64,000 nt of DNA from an uncultured Collinsella sp. (GCA_900540855.1 UQHK01000003.1:135882-199881), one strand, 5' to 3'. Positions 42,462-51,824 are shown, counted from the stretch's first letter. Notes: generated by a model not told the origin, from the sequence alone. Numbers and translations: made by a program.

Positions 42462-45400
42462 CTAGCGCTTCTTTGGGATTGACCTAAGGCGAGCGAACCA
42501 TAGGGCTGCGGCACCCGAGGTCAGGAGCGCGGTGATGCAAGCGGCGATGGGAGCTGATCCTGTTGCCGGTAGGTCCTGCGGTAGGGTACAGCGTTGAATG
42601 ACACGGTCCTCGTCATGTGACTCAAGTTTATCGCCGCCGCCGTTGCGGCAAAGATCGACGCGTGCGCTGTTGGTGAGTGCAGTTTGGGGTGTGTAAGCCG
42701 ACGTTGCCTGCATGTGCACGACTGCGCCCCGAGCATCTGTGCCAAGGATTGCTTTGGCATCGTCAAGGTCGTCGTGCTCATCTTTGAGATCATCGCGGGT
42801 CCAAGAATCCGTATCGCTTCGAGTCGTAAAGTCGGCGGCTACCGCACCGTATTCAATGCGAATGCCCGTTACGACGGTATTGGATGCAAGGTCGAGTTCT
42901 TTCGCCTCGAGTGTGGCGGATTCCGTGGTCGAGACATCCGCCTTCCAGAGGTGCCAGCCGTCGTAATCGACGAGGCGGCAATCTTCACCCAGACTCTCTT
43001 TTACTTCGTCGGACTCAAGCCAAGGATTTTCGTGCCCATCGTCAAGCGTCGCGTTTGCCGGCTCATCGACGTCTGTCGAGTCCAACGGCGTCGTGCGATA
43101 CCACACGTTGCACAGACCGTTGAGGTCGCCGATGGCGACGGGGGTTTCGATTGAGACGAATCTCGCCGTATCGTCCTCGGCACACTCAAGATCATCGGTA
43201 ATTGTGAACTCATCAACCCAGGTAGCTGAATCGTTTCGAGCGTCGATGGTATAGGAGAAAAGACCGTCCGTATTGGTTTGCGTTGCGGCGCGATTTTTAC
43301 CATCGCCGTTGGCCAGCAGACCCTTCCCGATAGGTTGGACAAGCTCCTGACGCTTGTCGACCTGTCCTTTGATCTCGATGGGCGCATCCTTCATCGCGAC
43401 GGATTGGACTTCTCCCGTATCCTTTATTTCAAACGTTATCTCCTCGGCAAGGTCATAGGTCCGCGGAGACATCATTTCGCGCAACGAGTAGGTGCCGGGT
43501 GCAAGATGTTCGACGCGGTGCGGCTTGTCGGATGAGGTCCAGGAGTCTATTTCGGTTTTATCGGGACCATATAAGGTGAGCTGTGCGCCTTTCACTTCCT
43601 GCTCTCCGCTTGCATCGACCTTGGAGATATCAACCTTGGTGTAATCGTCGGATACGTTAAGCCGTGCTTCCACAACGGGTGTTTTCTGGTCGGCATAGGT
43701 AAGGTCGACGATATGGTGCGTCCGGTCGAGTAAGAAGCCGGTCGGCGCTTGAGTCTCGACAACCTCGTAGCGTGCGGTGCCAGATCCCAGCGGGAGGTCG
43801 TCCGCGCGTGCTTCTCCAGTTTCATCCGTCGTGACGGTAGCGACAGTCTCACCGTCGAGCGCGGCAATGCTACCGTCGGGGCGCACGATATCACCTGAGG
43901 CACGGATCTCAAAGATGGCGCCCGCGAGGCTGCTGCCGTCTACGGCATCGGTTTTAACGATCCTGATGTTTCCGGTCGCGGCGCGGTCATAATACGAGAC
44001 GATTGCAACGGGCGTTAGGTTTATATCGGCGGGTATGTTTACCTCGATCTCTCCGCCGACAAGATAGGGCTCTTTGGCCGAGGTTTCGCGTACATAATAG
44101 GTGCCCGGCACGAGCGATTCGGGCAGTGTGACGGTCCCGGTCGCGTCAGTCGTAAAGGTGTCCATTACGTTATGTGCTGGATGCCAGCAAGTTTGTGAGA
44201 CAGGTTTGTGATTGCTGTCGAGGAGTTGGAAGGTGAATCCGGCTAGGGGAACAGAAGCGCCTGTTTGGGCATCGCGTTTTACAATCTGGAGATGCGTCGA
44301 CAGAGCGTGGTTGTCCACGATATATTGAAGCTCGGCGCCGTCGGAAATCTGATTGGCCTCGACGGTCCATTCCCCTGCACGTTTAAAACCCTCTGGGACG
44401 GTTTCCGGAACCTCACGAACGGTGTAGCCGGCGCGGTCGTATGGGATGGCTCCGTGGACACCGGCGGGTCGCTTGCCTGCGCCAAACCATGCTTCGGGCT
44501 GATCTTTGGTGGAGGCAAAGCCATAGATGTTTGTGGTCAGTGTGCCAACAACCTGCTGAGAGCTGTTGCTGACAACCTCAAAGACAACACCTCCTGCCGG
44601 CTGCTCCAGGCCGGATTGATCGCTATTGCCGTAGTCCTTGAATTTGGAAATCTCAAGGTCAAACGCAATGGGGATATCGGAAACGCGCGATTCGATCTCG
44701 ACCACGCCTGAATCACCGAGCTGGTCGGCTCTAACGGTATAGGACCAGCTATCGTTGGATGGCAGGTAGCCCTCGGGGGCTTTTGATTCATAGATGGTAA
44801 AGGTTCCCAGGGGGACATCGGTGAGGGTAGCTCGACCGCTTTCATCGGTCCTGAGAGTTTGTGTCCATCCAGGGGTTGATTGCGATACGCACACGAATTC
44901 TGCTCCTGCGAGCGAAGCCCCAACTTGGGGGCCTGCATTCGTTGCGGCGTCGAGCTTTACAATGCGCAAGGTAATGGTGCCGGGTTGTTCATCAATGGTG
45001 ACGTATCCGCCGTTATTCGTCGTGGTAAAGGCAATGCGATCGTGCAGGGGGATATAACCAGCTGGCGCTGTTGTCTCAACTAGGTAGTATGCCGTATTGG
45101 GGAGAAGTGCTGCCTGTGCTCGACCGTTGTCGTCCATCTTGATGGTGCCGACATGTGCGTCGCCGGCGCTCTCAAAAACATCGAATGTTGCCCCGTCAAA
45201 CTGATAGGTATTGTTTCCGCTGGTAATAACGGTGTTCGCAGACTGCTTTTGGAAGGAAACAGAGACCGCCGGCAGTACATAGAGCATGTCTTGACGTTTG
45301 CTGCCGCCCGATACGGTTCCTAAATAGCGCCGCGCGCGGTGCGGAGCGGCTTTGATGCTTCCTGATTTTGCGTTGTCGTGGAGCCACCGCGCAGCCGCCA

Positions 45401-45893
45401 CGACTTCATTGTCGGCGGTAAAGTGCCCACTCTTGGTTTTGCCCTGAGCGGTCGTGTAGGAGTATCTGCCGTCGACATGGGTAGTGCCGTTGAGCATCCA
45501 TACGGCAAGCTGGGTGGCGGCGCGGGCGCGATCGGGTGAAAGATGGTAACCGCCAAACGACGTGGCGGTAGGATATCCGTGACAAACGATTGCCGCGAAC
45601 TCGTCGTCGAGCCACACCCAGCCTTGATCAAAGTTGAGCCATGGGCCGCCCGGCTTGGTGGGCCCGGGGCGTTCCTGGTTCATGCAGTAGGCAATCGAGG
45701 CGTCTTGAGCTTCATATTTGCCGATGAAGAAGGGTCCACAATCATCGCTAATGGTGCGGAAGCCGAGCTGATCGTAGCCATCGACGGCAAATGCGGCTCC
45801 CGGTGCCAGGCAGCCGAAAAGCAGGAAGAGGAGCAGGAGCAGCGGACCTGTTGCGATTGCGCTGTGGACAGAGTGCGTGGGTGCGTTGGACAT
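42462..45893 (-). CDS. Thioester-domain surface adhesin with SpaA repeats, LPATG anchor
   Basis: 1143 residues. Signal peptide to about residue 37. The N-terminal domain carries the two marks of a class I thioester domain: Cys70 in SIAYCMNQE and Gln128 in ATQLAVW. Such domains form an internal Cys-Gln thioester that reacts covalently with host surfaces in other Gram-positive adhesins. Several Cna-B/SpaA beta-sandwich repeats follow, recognisable by E-boxes such as TYYVRETSAKEPY and TYSLREMMSPRTY. The C-terminus is DLPATG, a hydrophobic helix and RLRSIPKKR. ATG 45893 has AAGGAG 7 bases upstream. It stands alone, and no sortase lies nearby. Binding target unknown. Confidence 0.85.
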   Translation of the reverse strand: MSNAPTHSVHSAIATGPLLLLLFLLFGCLAPGAAFAVDGYDQLGFRTISDDCGPFFIGKYEAQDASIAYCMNQERPGPTKPGGPWLNFDQGWVWLDDEFAAIVCHGYPTATSFGGYHLSPDRARAATQLAVWMLNGTTHVDGRYSYTTAQGKTKSGHFTADNEVVAAARWLHDNAKSGSIKAAPHRARRYLGTVSGGSKRQDMLYVLPAVSVSFQKQSANTVITSGNNTYQFDGATFDVFESAGDAHVGTIKMDDNGRAQAALLPNTAYYLVETTAPAGYIPLHDRIAFTTTNNGGYVTIDEQPGTITLRIVKLDAATNAGPQVGASLAGAEFVCVSQSTPGWTQTLRTDESGRATLTDVPLGTFTIYESKAPEGYLPSNDSWSYTVRADQLGDSGVVEIESRVSDIPIAFDLEISKFKDYGNSDQSGLEQPAGGVVFEVVSNSSQQVVGTLTTNIYGFASTKDQPEAWFGAGKRPAGVHGAIPYDRAGYTVREVPETVPEGFKRAGEWTVEANQISDGAELQYIVDNHALSTHLQIVKRDAQTGASVPLAGFTFQLLDSNHKPVSQTCWHPAHNVMDTFTTDATGTVTLPESLVPGTYYVRETSAKEPYLVGGEIEVNIPADINLTPVAIVSYYDRAATGNIRIVKTDAVDGSSLAGAIFEIRASGDIVRPDGSIAALDGETVATVTTDETGEARADDLPLGSGTARYEVVETQAPTGFLLDRTHHIVDLTYADQKTPVVEARLNVSDDYTKVDISKVDASGEQEVKGAQLTLYGPDKTEIDSWTSSDKPHRVEHLAPGTYSLREMMSPRTYDLAEEITFEIKDTGEVQSVAMKDAPIEIKGQVDKRQELVQPIGKGLLANGDGKNRAATQTNTDGLFSYTIDARNDSATWVDEFTITDDLECAEDDTARFVSIETPVAIGDLNGLCNVWYRTTPLDSTDVDEPANATLDDGHENPWLESDEVKESLGEDCRLVDYDGWHLWKADVSTTESATLEAKELDLASNTVVTGIRIEYGAVAADFTTRSDTDSWTRDDLKDEHDDLDDAKAILGTDARGAVVHMQATSAYTPQTALTNSARVDLCRNGGGDKLESHDEDRVIQRCTLPQDLPATGSAPIAACITALLTSGAAALWFARLRSIPKKR

Positions 45894-46147
45894 GGCTGCT
45901 CCTTATCCCTCGTGCGCCGCGCGGGGAGGCCGCGGCGCTTGGGATGAGGCTACCGCCATGGTTCATGCGGGTAAGTACCAGAAGCTGACCAAAAGCTTGC
46001 CCGATTTCTGACAAATCGAGCCCAAATACAATAATCAGATAAAAGTACAGGTAGAAGATGGTAAGAAAAGAAAGACAAAGGTCCTCGTCTCCACAATTGA
46101 CGCGATTTTCAAACGAATCTCCACAGCTAAAACAAGCATCGCCACCC

Positions 46148-46177
46148 TTGTATCGAACAAGACAACCGCGTTATACT
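46148..46177 (+). promoter_or_regulatory. Promoter of tRNA-Gly
   Basis: TTGTAT, 18 bases, TATACT; the -10 ends 13 bases before the tRNA. Confidence 0.7.
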
Positions 46178-46190
46178 ATCCCCCACATAT

Positions 46191-46265
46191 GCGGGCATCG
46201 CCAAGTGGTAAGGCATCAGCTTCCCAAGCTGACACTCGCGGGTTCGAGTCCCGTTGCCCGCTCCA
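46191..46265 (+). tRNA. tRNA-Gly (CCC)
   Basis: 75 bases with encoded CCA. Acceptor GCGGGCA/TGCCCGC, anticodon stem TCAGC/GCTGA with loop TTCCCAA (anticodon CCC), T-loop GTTCGAG. Its last 18 bases recur twice downstream. Confidence 0.95.
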
Positions 46266-46276
46266 TTCGAATTTCA

Positions 46277-46309
46277 GGCACGGTAACGTTTCGTTACTGT
46301 GCCTTCTTC
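46277..46309 (+). terminator. Hairpin behind tRNA-Gly, possible terminator
   Basis: GGCACGGTAACG, TTT loop, CGTTACTGTGCC: 12-bp stem with one mismatch, followed by a weak T tail (TTCTTC). Confidence 0.55.
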
Positions 46310-46456
46310 AATAAAGTGCCGGGACTCGAACCCGACAGGGTGCGAGCGTTAAATAAACGCGAAGCGTTTATAGCGAGCAGGCAAGGTCGCCGATAGGCGA
46401 CCGCAGCCGGTGCGGATTTGCGAAGCAAATACGCGGACGTCCCGTTGCCCGCTCCA
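46310..46456 (+). repeat. tRNA-tail element behind tRNA-Gly (copy 1)
   Basis: Begins with a T-arm-like GGGACTCGAACCCGA. Then come three hairpins: TAAACGC/GCGTTTA with a GAA loop, GGTCGCC/GGCGACC, and GCGgATTTGC/GCAAATaCGC with a GAA loop. It ends in GTCCCGTTGCCCGCTCCA, an exact copy of the last 18 bases of tRNA-Gly. Its final 59 bp (46398-46456) are repeated at 46529-46587. Confidence 0.75.
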
Positions 46457-46528
46457 TCGAGCGCGGGAGACCTTGGGACGGCCAATTCAACAAAGTCTTC
46501 CCCATCGTCTCCGTGAATCCGAGGAGAT

Positions 46529-46587
46529 CGACCGCAGCCGGTGCGGATTTGCGAAGCAAATACGCGGACGTCCCGTTGCCCGCTCCA
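46529..46587 (+). repeat. Second copy of the 59-bp tRNA-Gly tail repeat
   Basis: Identical to 46398-46456 over 59 bp, again ending in the tRNA-Gly 3' end including CCA. The 72 bases between the copies show nothing recognisable. Confidence 0.85.
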
Positions 46588-46689
46588 ATTCCAAAATGTT
46601 AGGTTAATGCCTGCTGCCCATACTCGCACCCGCGCACGGTACAATGGTTGGGTTACGACCAACGTGCCAATAACCAAAAAGGAGCCGCT

Positions 46690-48033
46690 ATGATCGATCG
46701 CTATACCCGCCCGGAGATGGGACACATCTTCTCCCTCGAGAACAAGTACGCCATTTGGCAGGAGATCGAGGTTCTGGCCTGCGAGGCCCAGGCGGAGCTC
46801 GGTAAGATCGGTATTTCCAAAGACGAGGCCCAGTGGATCCGCGATCATGCCAACTTTGAGAAGGCGAAGGTCGATGAGATCGAGGAAGTCACGCGCCACG
46901 ACGTCATTGCCTTCCTGACCAACATGAAGGAATACATCGATGCCGATGTTCCCGAGGGCGACCCCAAGCCCAGCCGCTGGGTTCACTATGGCATGACCAG
47001 CTCCGATCTGGGCGACACGGCTCTGTGCTACCAACTCACCCAGGCCTGCGACTTGATCATCGAGGACGTCAAGAAGCTCGGCGAGATTTGCAAGCGTCGC
47101 GCCTTTGAGGAGCGCAATACGCTCTGTGCCGGCCGCACTCATGGTATCCACGCCGAGCCGATGACCTTCGGCATGAAGTTTGGCTCTTGGGCCTGGGAGC
47201 TCAAGCGCGATCTGGATCGTCTTGAGGACGCCCGCAAGAATGTTGCCTTCGGCGCCATCTCGGGCGCTGTCGGCACCTACAGCTCCATCGAGCCGTTTGT
47301 CGAGGAGTATGTCTGCGAGCACCTGGGCCTGGTTCACGACCCGCTGTCCACGCAGGTTATTAGCCGCGACCATCACGCCTATCTCGCCGGTGTCCTTGCC
47401 ACCACGGCGGCCACCTGCGAGCGCATCGCGACCGAGGTCCGCAACCTGCAGAAGACCGATACGCTCGAGGCCGAGGAGCCCTTCCGCAAGGGCCAAAAGG
47501 GCAGCTCCGCCATGCCGCACAAGCGCAACCCCATCACCATGGAGAAGGTCTGCGGCCTGTCGCGCGTCGTGAAGTCCAACGCCCAGGTCGCCTTTGACAA
47601 CGTCGCCCTGTGGCACGAGCGCGACATTTCGCACTCCTCTGCCGAGCGCGTTGCCCAGGCCGATAGCTTTATTGCGCTTGACCACATGTTCCAGTGTCTC
47701 ATCCGCGTTATCGACGGCCTGCAGCTGTATCCGGCTCGCATGATGGCCAACCTCAACAAGACTCGCGGCCTCATCTTCTCCTCTAAGGTGCTCCTTGCCC
47801 TCGTCGACACGGGCATCACCCGCGAGGACGCCTACGCTATCGTGCAGGAAAATGCCATGGCCACCTGGCACGAGGTACAGGATTGTGTCTCCGGCCCCAC
47901 CTTTAAGGAGCGTCTCGAGGCCGATCCGCGCTGCACCGTCAGCCAGGAAAAGCTCGACGAGATCTTCGATCCGTGGGACTTCCTCACCCGCATCGACACA
48001 GTCTTCGATCGCCTGGAGCAGCTCGAGTTCTAA
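46690..48033 (+). CDS. purB: Adenylosuccinate lyase
   Basis: 447 residues from ATG 46690, with AAGGAG 6 bases upstream. Cleaves SAICAR and adenylosuccinate in purine synthesis. Fumarase-superfamily signature KGSSAMPHKRNP; HYGMTSSDLGDTA and AGRTHGIHAEP carry active-site His residues. Complete. Its terminal 40 bp recur 3.7 kb downstream behind the next gene. Confidence 0.96.
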   Translation: MIDRYTRPEMGHIFSLENKYAIWQEIEVLACEAQAELGKIGISKDEAQWIRDHANFEKAKVDEIEEVTRHDVIAFLTNMKEYIDADVPEGDPKPSRWVHYGMTSSDLGDTALCYQLTQACDLIIEDVKKLGEICKRRAFEERNTLCAGRTHGIHAEPMTFGMKFGSWAWELKRDLDRLEDARKNVAFGAISGAVGTYSSIEPFVEEYVCEHLGLVHDPLSTQVISRDHHAYLAGVLATTAATCERIATEVRNLQKTDTLEAEEPFRKGQKGSSAMPHKRNPITMEKVCGLSRVVKSNAQVAFDNVALWHERDISHSSAERVAQADSFIALDHMFQCLIRVIDGLQLYPARMMANLNKTRGLIFSSKVLLALVDTGITREDAYAIVQENAMATWHEVQDCVSGPTFKERLEADPRCTVSQEKLDEIFDPWDFLTRIDTVFDRLEQLEF

Positions 48034-48105
48034 TTGACCGATTTGGGACGCAATCAAACCAATTAGTTTTCTTTTGGTCCCAGTTGATGTATGACCTTCT
48101 AGCCC

Positions 48106-48145
48106 AAGCCCCGTTGGTAACCCGTTTTGCCAACGGGGCTTTTGC
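48106..48145 (+). terminator. Terminator behind purB
   Basis: AAGCCCCGTTGG (48106-48117) with CCAACGGGGCTT (48130-48141), then TT. Confidence 0.85.
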
Positions 48146-48238
48146 GTGAGAGTGTCGGGAAAGCTTCACTTCAACAGGCGATTTTATGATGCGGGAGCAT
48201 CGCTTGCCGACAATTTGACTCTTCCGACAAACACTAGC

Positions 48239-48269
48239 TTGCCAGTCTCAGTCGGGGGGGGGGTATCCT
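48239..48269 (+). promoter_or_regulatory. Putative promoter with a G(10) tract in the -35/-10 spacer
   Basis: TTGCCA (48239-48244), a 19-base spacer ending in ten G (48254-48263), then TATCCT (48264-48269), 63 bases before the ATG of the surface-protein gene. With two fewer G the spacer would be the ideal 17. The rest of the 298-bp gap back to purB holds only the purB terminator and nothing else recognisable. Confidence 0.6.
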
Positions 48270-48331
48270 TAAGCCAATTTTAATGTGTGGGAGAATGCTG
48301 CATTTTTTCACGAGAGATTGGACTTAGGGGA

Positions 48332-51300
48332 ATGAGAAAAGGGCTTTGGAGGATGGCCGCAGGCATCTGTGTTGCTTTAACGGCGGCAACGTTTGGGCTG
48401 ACGGTGGCCGCCCCGCATGCGGATGCTGTCATGCTGGAGTCGCAGGACGGTTCCATGGGTGCATCGTTTCTCCCATACGATTCGTCTACAGGCGATGTGT
48501 GGTCAGAATTTGATGTCGCTGTTGGACAGACGGTGAAAGGAAGGCTTTCCTTTTTTAATAAAAATCACGAATGGGCGCACATTGACCCTAGCGATATCGA
48601 TATCACATCGTCTGACGAGGATATCGCTAAGGTAAGTTATGAGTCACATAGTTGGGTATTGACAATTAGCCCCACCAAAGTTGGCACAACGACTATAACC
48701 CTGAAGAGCAAGACCGACGAGAGTTTAAACGGTTCTCTTAAGATTAAAAGTGTGGCTAAAGTCAATCCAATTAAGGTCAGTTTCGTTTCTTACGACCAAT
48801 CTGGTGCGACGACAAACACCGCAACGCTGGGTTACACGGATGATTGTCCGCAAAAATGCGGGAACACGCATTATGCATTACTAGAGGGGAGAGTTGACGT
48901 TCGTCCCGTGGACGAGAGCCGTGCGGCCACATATTTTGTTATTAAGGAAGACCCCTCAAAGGATTCCAAAGTCCAGGCAAGGGTGAATTCGAATTATTCA
49001 TCATATGGAACTTCCGAGCTAAGCGCTTCTTTGCAACTCGAGGCGTTGTCGAAAGATGCTAAAGAGGCCAAGGTTCTTGTCGACTATTGCAACGGTGAAG
49101 TTGAGACGAAGAAGCTATGTGATGTTGTAACCGAGAATCAGGAGCCCGGATTCAATGAGCGTGGGAACAAAAAGCAAAAGATGCTGGTTGGGGACAGCTA
49201 TTATCTGACTGCCATTCTCAACGTTTCTCCAAATGAAGTACTGAAGGCATGCCAGCGCGCACATTGGGGTGCGGACTTTGGCGCTGTAACCTATTCTCTG
49301 GAAAGCAACGATGTCGTTGAGCTTATCGATGGTGAAAACTCGTTTAAGGCAATAAAGCCTGGCACCGTTAAGGCTCATGCTCGTGATGGCCTTGGCAATG
49401 ACCATCCCTTTGAGATAAAGGTTGTCGACCCTGCGGAAGTGAGCCTTTCGAAGGCTAAGTTTGTGTCGAGCGATTATACATTTCCCTGTGAGGTCAGTTC
49501 AGATAGTATATCCAAAGATTGGCTTTGGCTGGAATGTGACAGGGGGTTTGAATATCCAAAGGGCGTGCTGAGCAAAAGCGCTGAGGAATTGATGGACTCC
49601 TATGCCGGCGCAAAGTATTCTTTCACTTCAGATAATCCCGATGTCCTCGAGGTAAAAGGACCGATGTTTAGTGGTGGCAGTTACTTGGGGTATTTAGTGC
49701 CTCATAGTTACGGCGATGCAACGGTTTCAATGTACTTGGGTGGTCGTCTCTGCGACACGATGACCGTTCATGTTGTCAAGCCTGGCGAGGAGCCTGCAAA
49801 GACTGCGGTTTCCATTGCGGACAGCTACTCAACCTCCATGGATAAAGGCACGACTCAGCAGCTGAAGGCAAAGGTCTCCCCTGATGACAAGGCCAGCCAG
49901 GTTGTTTGGTCCTCTTCCAACGAGAGCGTCCTTACCGTCGACGCTAACGGTCTTGTTACCGCTGTCGGTGACGGTGATGCCACGATCACGGCAACGGTTG
50001 ATGGGGTCTCTGCAACCACGGATACAATTACGGTAACCACTCCGGTCGTAAAGGTCTCGGGCGTCAGCCTCAGCGCGTCGAATCTTAAGCTTGCTGTGGG
50101 CGGTGAGCCCTCGACGTTGACCGCAGCGGTTGAGCCCAACAATGCAACGAATAAGAATGTGTCCTGGTCTTCGAGCGACCCGGAGGTCGCCACGGTTGCG
50201 GACGGCGTCGTGACCCCGGTCAAGGCCGGTGCTGCCACGATCACCGTTACCACTGAGGACGGCGAGTATAGCGCCACGTGCAAGGTGACCGTTATTCAGC
50301 CTGCTACGGGCATCACGCTCGATAAGCAGAAGGTCGCGCTTGCGGGCGCTGCAACCGAGCAGCTTAAGGCGGCGGTCGTTCCCGCGGAGGCTAACCAGAC
50401 AGTTGTTTGGAAGTCCAGCAATGAGAGCGTCGCTACGGTCGATCAAACCGGAAAGGTGACGGCTGTCTCCAAGGGCGCCGCAACCATCACCGTTTCGACT
50501 GAAGACGGCGTCTATTCTCAGGATTGCGCGGTGACCGTCTCTAATCCCGCAACGAACCTTACGGTCGACCAGACCGCTCTTAACCTTAAGAAGGGCGAAG
50601 AGGGCACCGTGAAGATTTCTCTTGTTGGAGCCCTTGCGGGTGAGGTCGACGAGACCAAGCTTGCTCTGGATGACACGGGCGCTTCGAAGGCGTTTAAGGT
50701 TGTCGACAACGGCGATGGCTCCTACACCGTTACCGCCCTCAAGACCGGTTCTGGCTCATTTGTCATCACTGCAGAGTCGCTCTCCCAAACCGTCTCGGTG
50801 ACCGTGACCAACCCCGTCCAGAAAGTCGAGCTCGACAAGACGAGCCTGTCCTTTACCGTCGGTGATGCCTCCGCAAAGCTCTCCGCAACGGTGAGTCCTG
50901 CCGATGCAGACGATACGACGGTGAGCTGGACCTCCAGCGACTCGTCGATCGCTACGGTCAAAGACGGCGTCGTGACGCCGCTTAAGGCCGGTACCGCCAC
51001 GATCACCGTCACCTGTGGTGACAAAACAATGACCTGTACCGTTACTGTAGCGGCGAGGACCATTGCGGGCGTTGCGGGTAGCGACGGAACGGACGTTAGC
51101 GTAAACGCCGAGAACAATACCGCTGCCGGCATTGCCCAGAACAACAGCATCTCTCTTGTGGTCGAGGAGCCGACAAATCTTACCGACACCGCCAATGCTA
51201 CGATTTCCGGCCTTGAGCAGGGGGCTACCAAGGTTGCCGAGAAGCTCGATATCAAGCTTCTCAAGAATGGCGAGGTTATCGAGGACTTCGATGGCATGTC

Positions 51301-51682
51301 CTTCATCGTTCGCGTCAAGATGACCGCAGCCATGAAGGCGCTCACCAATCTCAAGGTGCTCTACGTTGCCGAGGATGGTTCCACTCAGGCTATGGATACG
51401 TGGACCGAGGGCGACTACCTTTGCTTCCGCACGAGCCACTTCTCGACGTACGTGGTGACAGGCGAGGAGGCCAATGGTGAGCCGGTTCAGCCTACGCAGC
51501 CCGTGACGCCGTCCCAGCCTAGTCAGCAGACGACGACTAAGGTGACCAAAAAGTCTGTTAAGGCTACTAAGGGCGCGCTCGCCAATACGGGCGACCAGGC
51601 CCTTGCGGTTGCCTTTATTGCTACTGTCGCAGGCGTTGCGCTGATCGCTTTCGCTCTTATGCGTAAACGTTTCGAGCGTTAG
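48332..51682 (+). CDS. Large Ig-like (Big_2) surface protein with LANTG-type anchor
   Basis: 1116 residues from ATG 48332 (MRKGLWRMAAGICVALTAA), with AGGGGA upstream; an in-frame GTG at 48287 has no site. Signal peptide to ~residue 31 (PHADA). The N-terminal ~480 residues are unassigned beta-rich sequence with one early Ig-like module (SDEDIAKVSYE). From ~490 there are four or five Big_2-type repeats with the recurring pattern WSSSNESVLTVDANG, WSSSDPEVATV, WKSSNESVATVD and WTSSDSSIATVKDG. A Pro/Gln-Thr linker then precedes LANTG, a hydrophobic helix and MRKRFER. The usual Pro of LPxTG is Ala here. Adhesion or wall role inferred. Flanked by two copies of the purB 3' end. Confidence 0.85.
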   Translation: MRKGLWRMAAGICVALTAATFGLTVAAPHADAVMLESQDGSMGASFLPYDSSTGDVWSEFDVAVGQTVKGRLSFFNKNHEWAHIDPSDIDITSSDEDIAKVSYESHSWVLTISPTKVGTTTITLKSKTDESLNGSLKIKSVAKVNPIKVSFVSYDQSGATTNTATLGYTDDCPQKCGNTHYALLEGRVDVRPVDESRAATYFVIKEDPSKDSKVQARVNSNYSSYGTSELSASLQLEALSKDAKEAKVLVDYCNGEVETKKLCDVVTENQEPGFNERGNKKQKMLVGDSYYLTAILNVSPNEVLKACQRAHWGADFGAVTYSLESNDVVELIDGENSFKAIKPGTVKAHARDGLGNDHPFEIKVVDPAEVSLSKAKFVSSDYTFPCEVSSDSISKDWLWLECDRGFEYPKGVLSKSAEELMDSYAGAKYSFTSDNPDVLEVKGPMFSGGSYLGYLVPHSYGDATVSMYLGGRLCDTMTVHVVKPGEEPAKTAVSIADSYSTSMDKGTTQQLKAKVSPDDKASQVVWSSSNESVLTVDANGLVTAVGDGDATITATVDGVSATTDTITVTTPVVKVSGVSLSASNLKLAVGGEPSTLTAAVEPNNATNKNVSWSSSDPEVATVADGVVTPVKAGAATITVTTEDGEYSATCKVTVIQPATGITLDKQKVALAGAATEQLKAAVVPAEANQTVVWKSSNESVATVDQTGKVTAVSKGAATITVSTEDGVYSQDCAVTVSNPATNLTVDQTALNLKKGEEGTVKISLVGALAGEVDETKLALDDTGASKAFKVVDNGDGSYTVTALKTGSGSFVITAESLSQTVSVTVTNPVQKVELDKTSLSFTVGDASAKLSATVSPADADDTTVSWTSSDSSIATVKDGVVTPLKAGTATITVTCGDKTMTCTVTVAARTIAGVAGSDGTDVSVNAENNTAAGIAQNNSISLVVEEPTNLTDTANATISGLEQGATKVAEKLDIKLLKNGEVIEDFDGMSFIVRVKMTAAMKALTNLKVLYVAEDGSTQAMDTWTEGDYLCFRTSHFSTYVVTGEEANGEPVQPTQPVTPSQPSQQTTTKVTKKSVKATKGALANTGDQALAVAFIATVAGVALIAFALMRKRFER

Positions 51683-51694
51683 GGTATCCCGCTC

Positions 51695-51748
51695 GTCACC
51701 CGTATCGACACGGTCTTCGATCGCCTGGAGCAGCTAAGCTTCGAGTAG
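51695..51748 (+). pseudogene. Remnant copy of the purB 3' end
   Basis: Bases 51696-51735 match purB 47984-48023 at 38 of 40 positions. In the same frame it encodes VTRIDTVFDRLEQLSFE and a stop, against LTRIDTVFDRLEQLEF in PurB. No start or upstream body is present. Confidence 0.85.
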
Positions 51749-51793
51749 GGTTGACCTAATTCGACCGCTTACGGATACATTTCAACCATTGGT

Positions 51794-51824
51794 GCCTTGC
51801 CCGTCTTGGGCAAGGCGCTTTTTT
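51794..51824 (+). terminator. Terminator behind the purB remnant
   Basis: GCCTTGCCC, 5-base loop, GGGCAAGGC, then TTTTTT. It may be the original purB terminator. It lies in front of the solute-binding protein gene, arguing for the later start of that gene. Confidence 0.88.

Noticed and set aside
46310..46587. CRISPR array (repeated units behind tRNA-Gly)
   Set aside because: Only two 59-bp copies with one 72-bp gap, no regular spacer and no cas genes; the tRNA-end copy explains the repeat.
46294..48057. 587-codon reverse frame
   Set aside because: Antisense to purB.
50041..51060. Recent tandem DNA repeats in the Ig-like surface gene
   Set aside because: The protein repeats are clear but their DNA has diverged, so this is old domain duplication rather than an unstable array.
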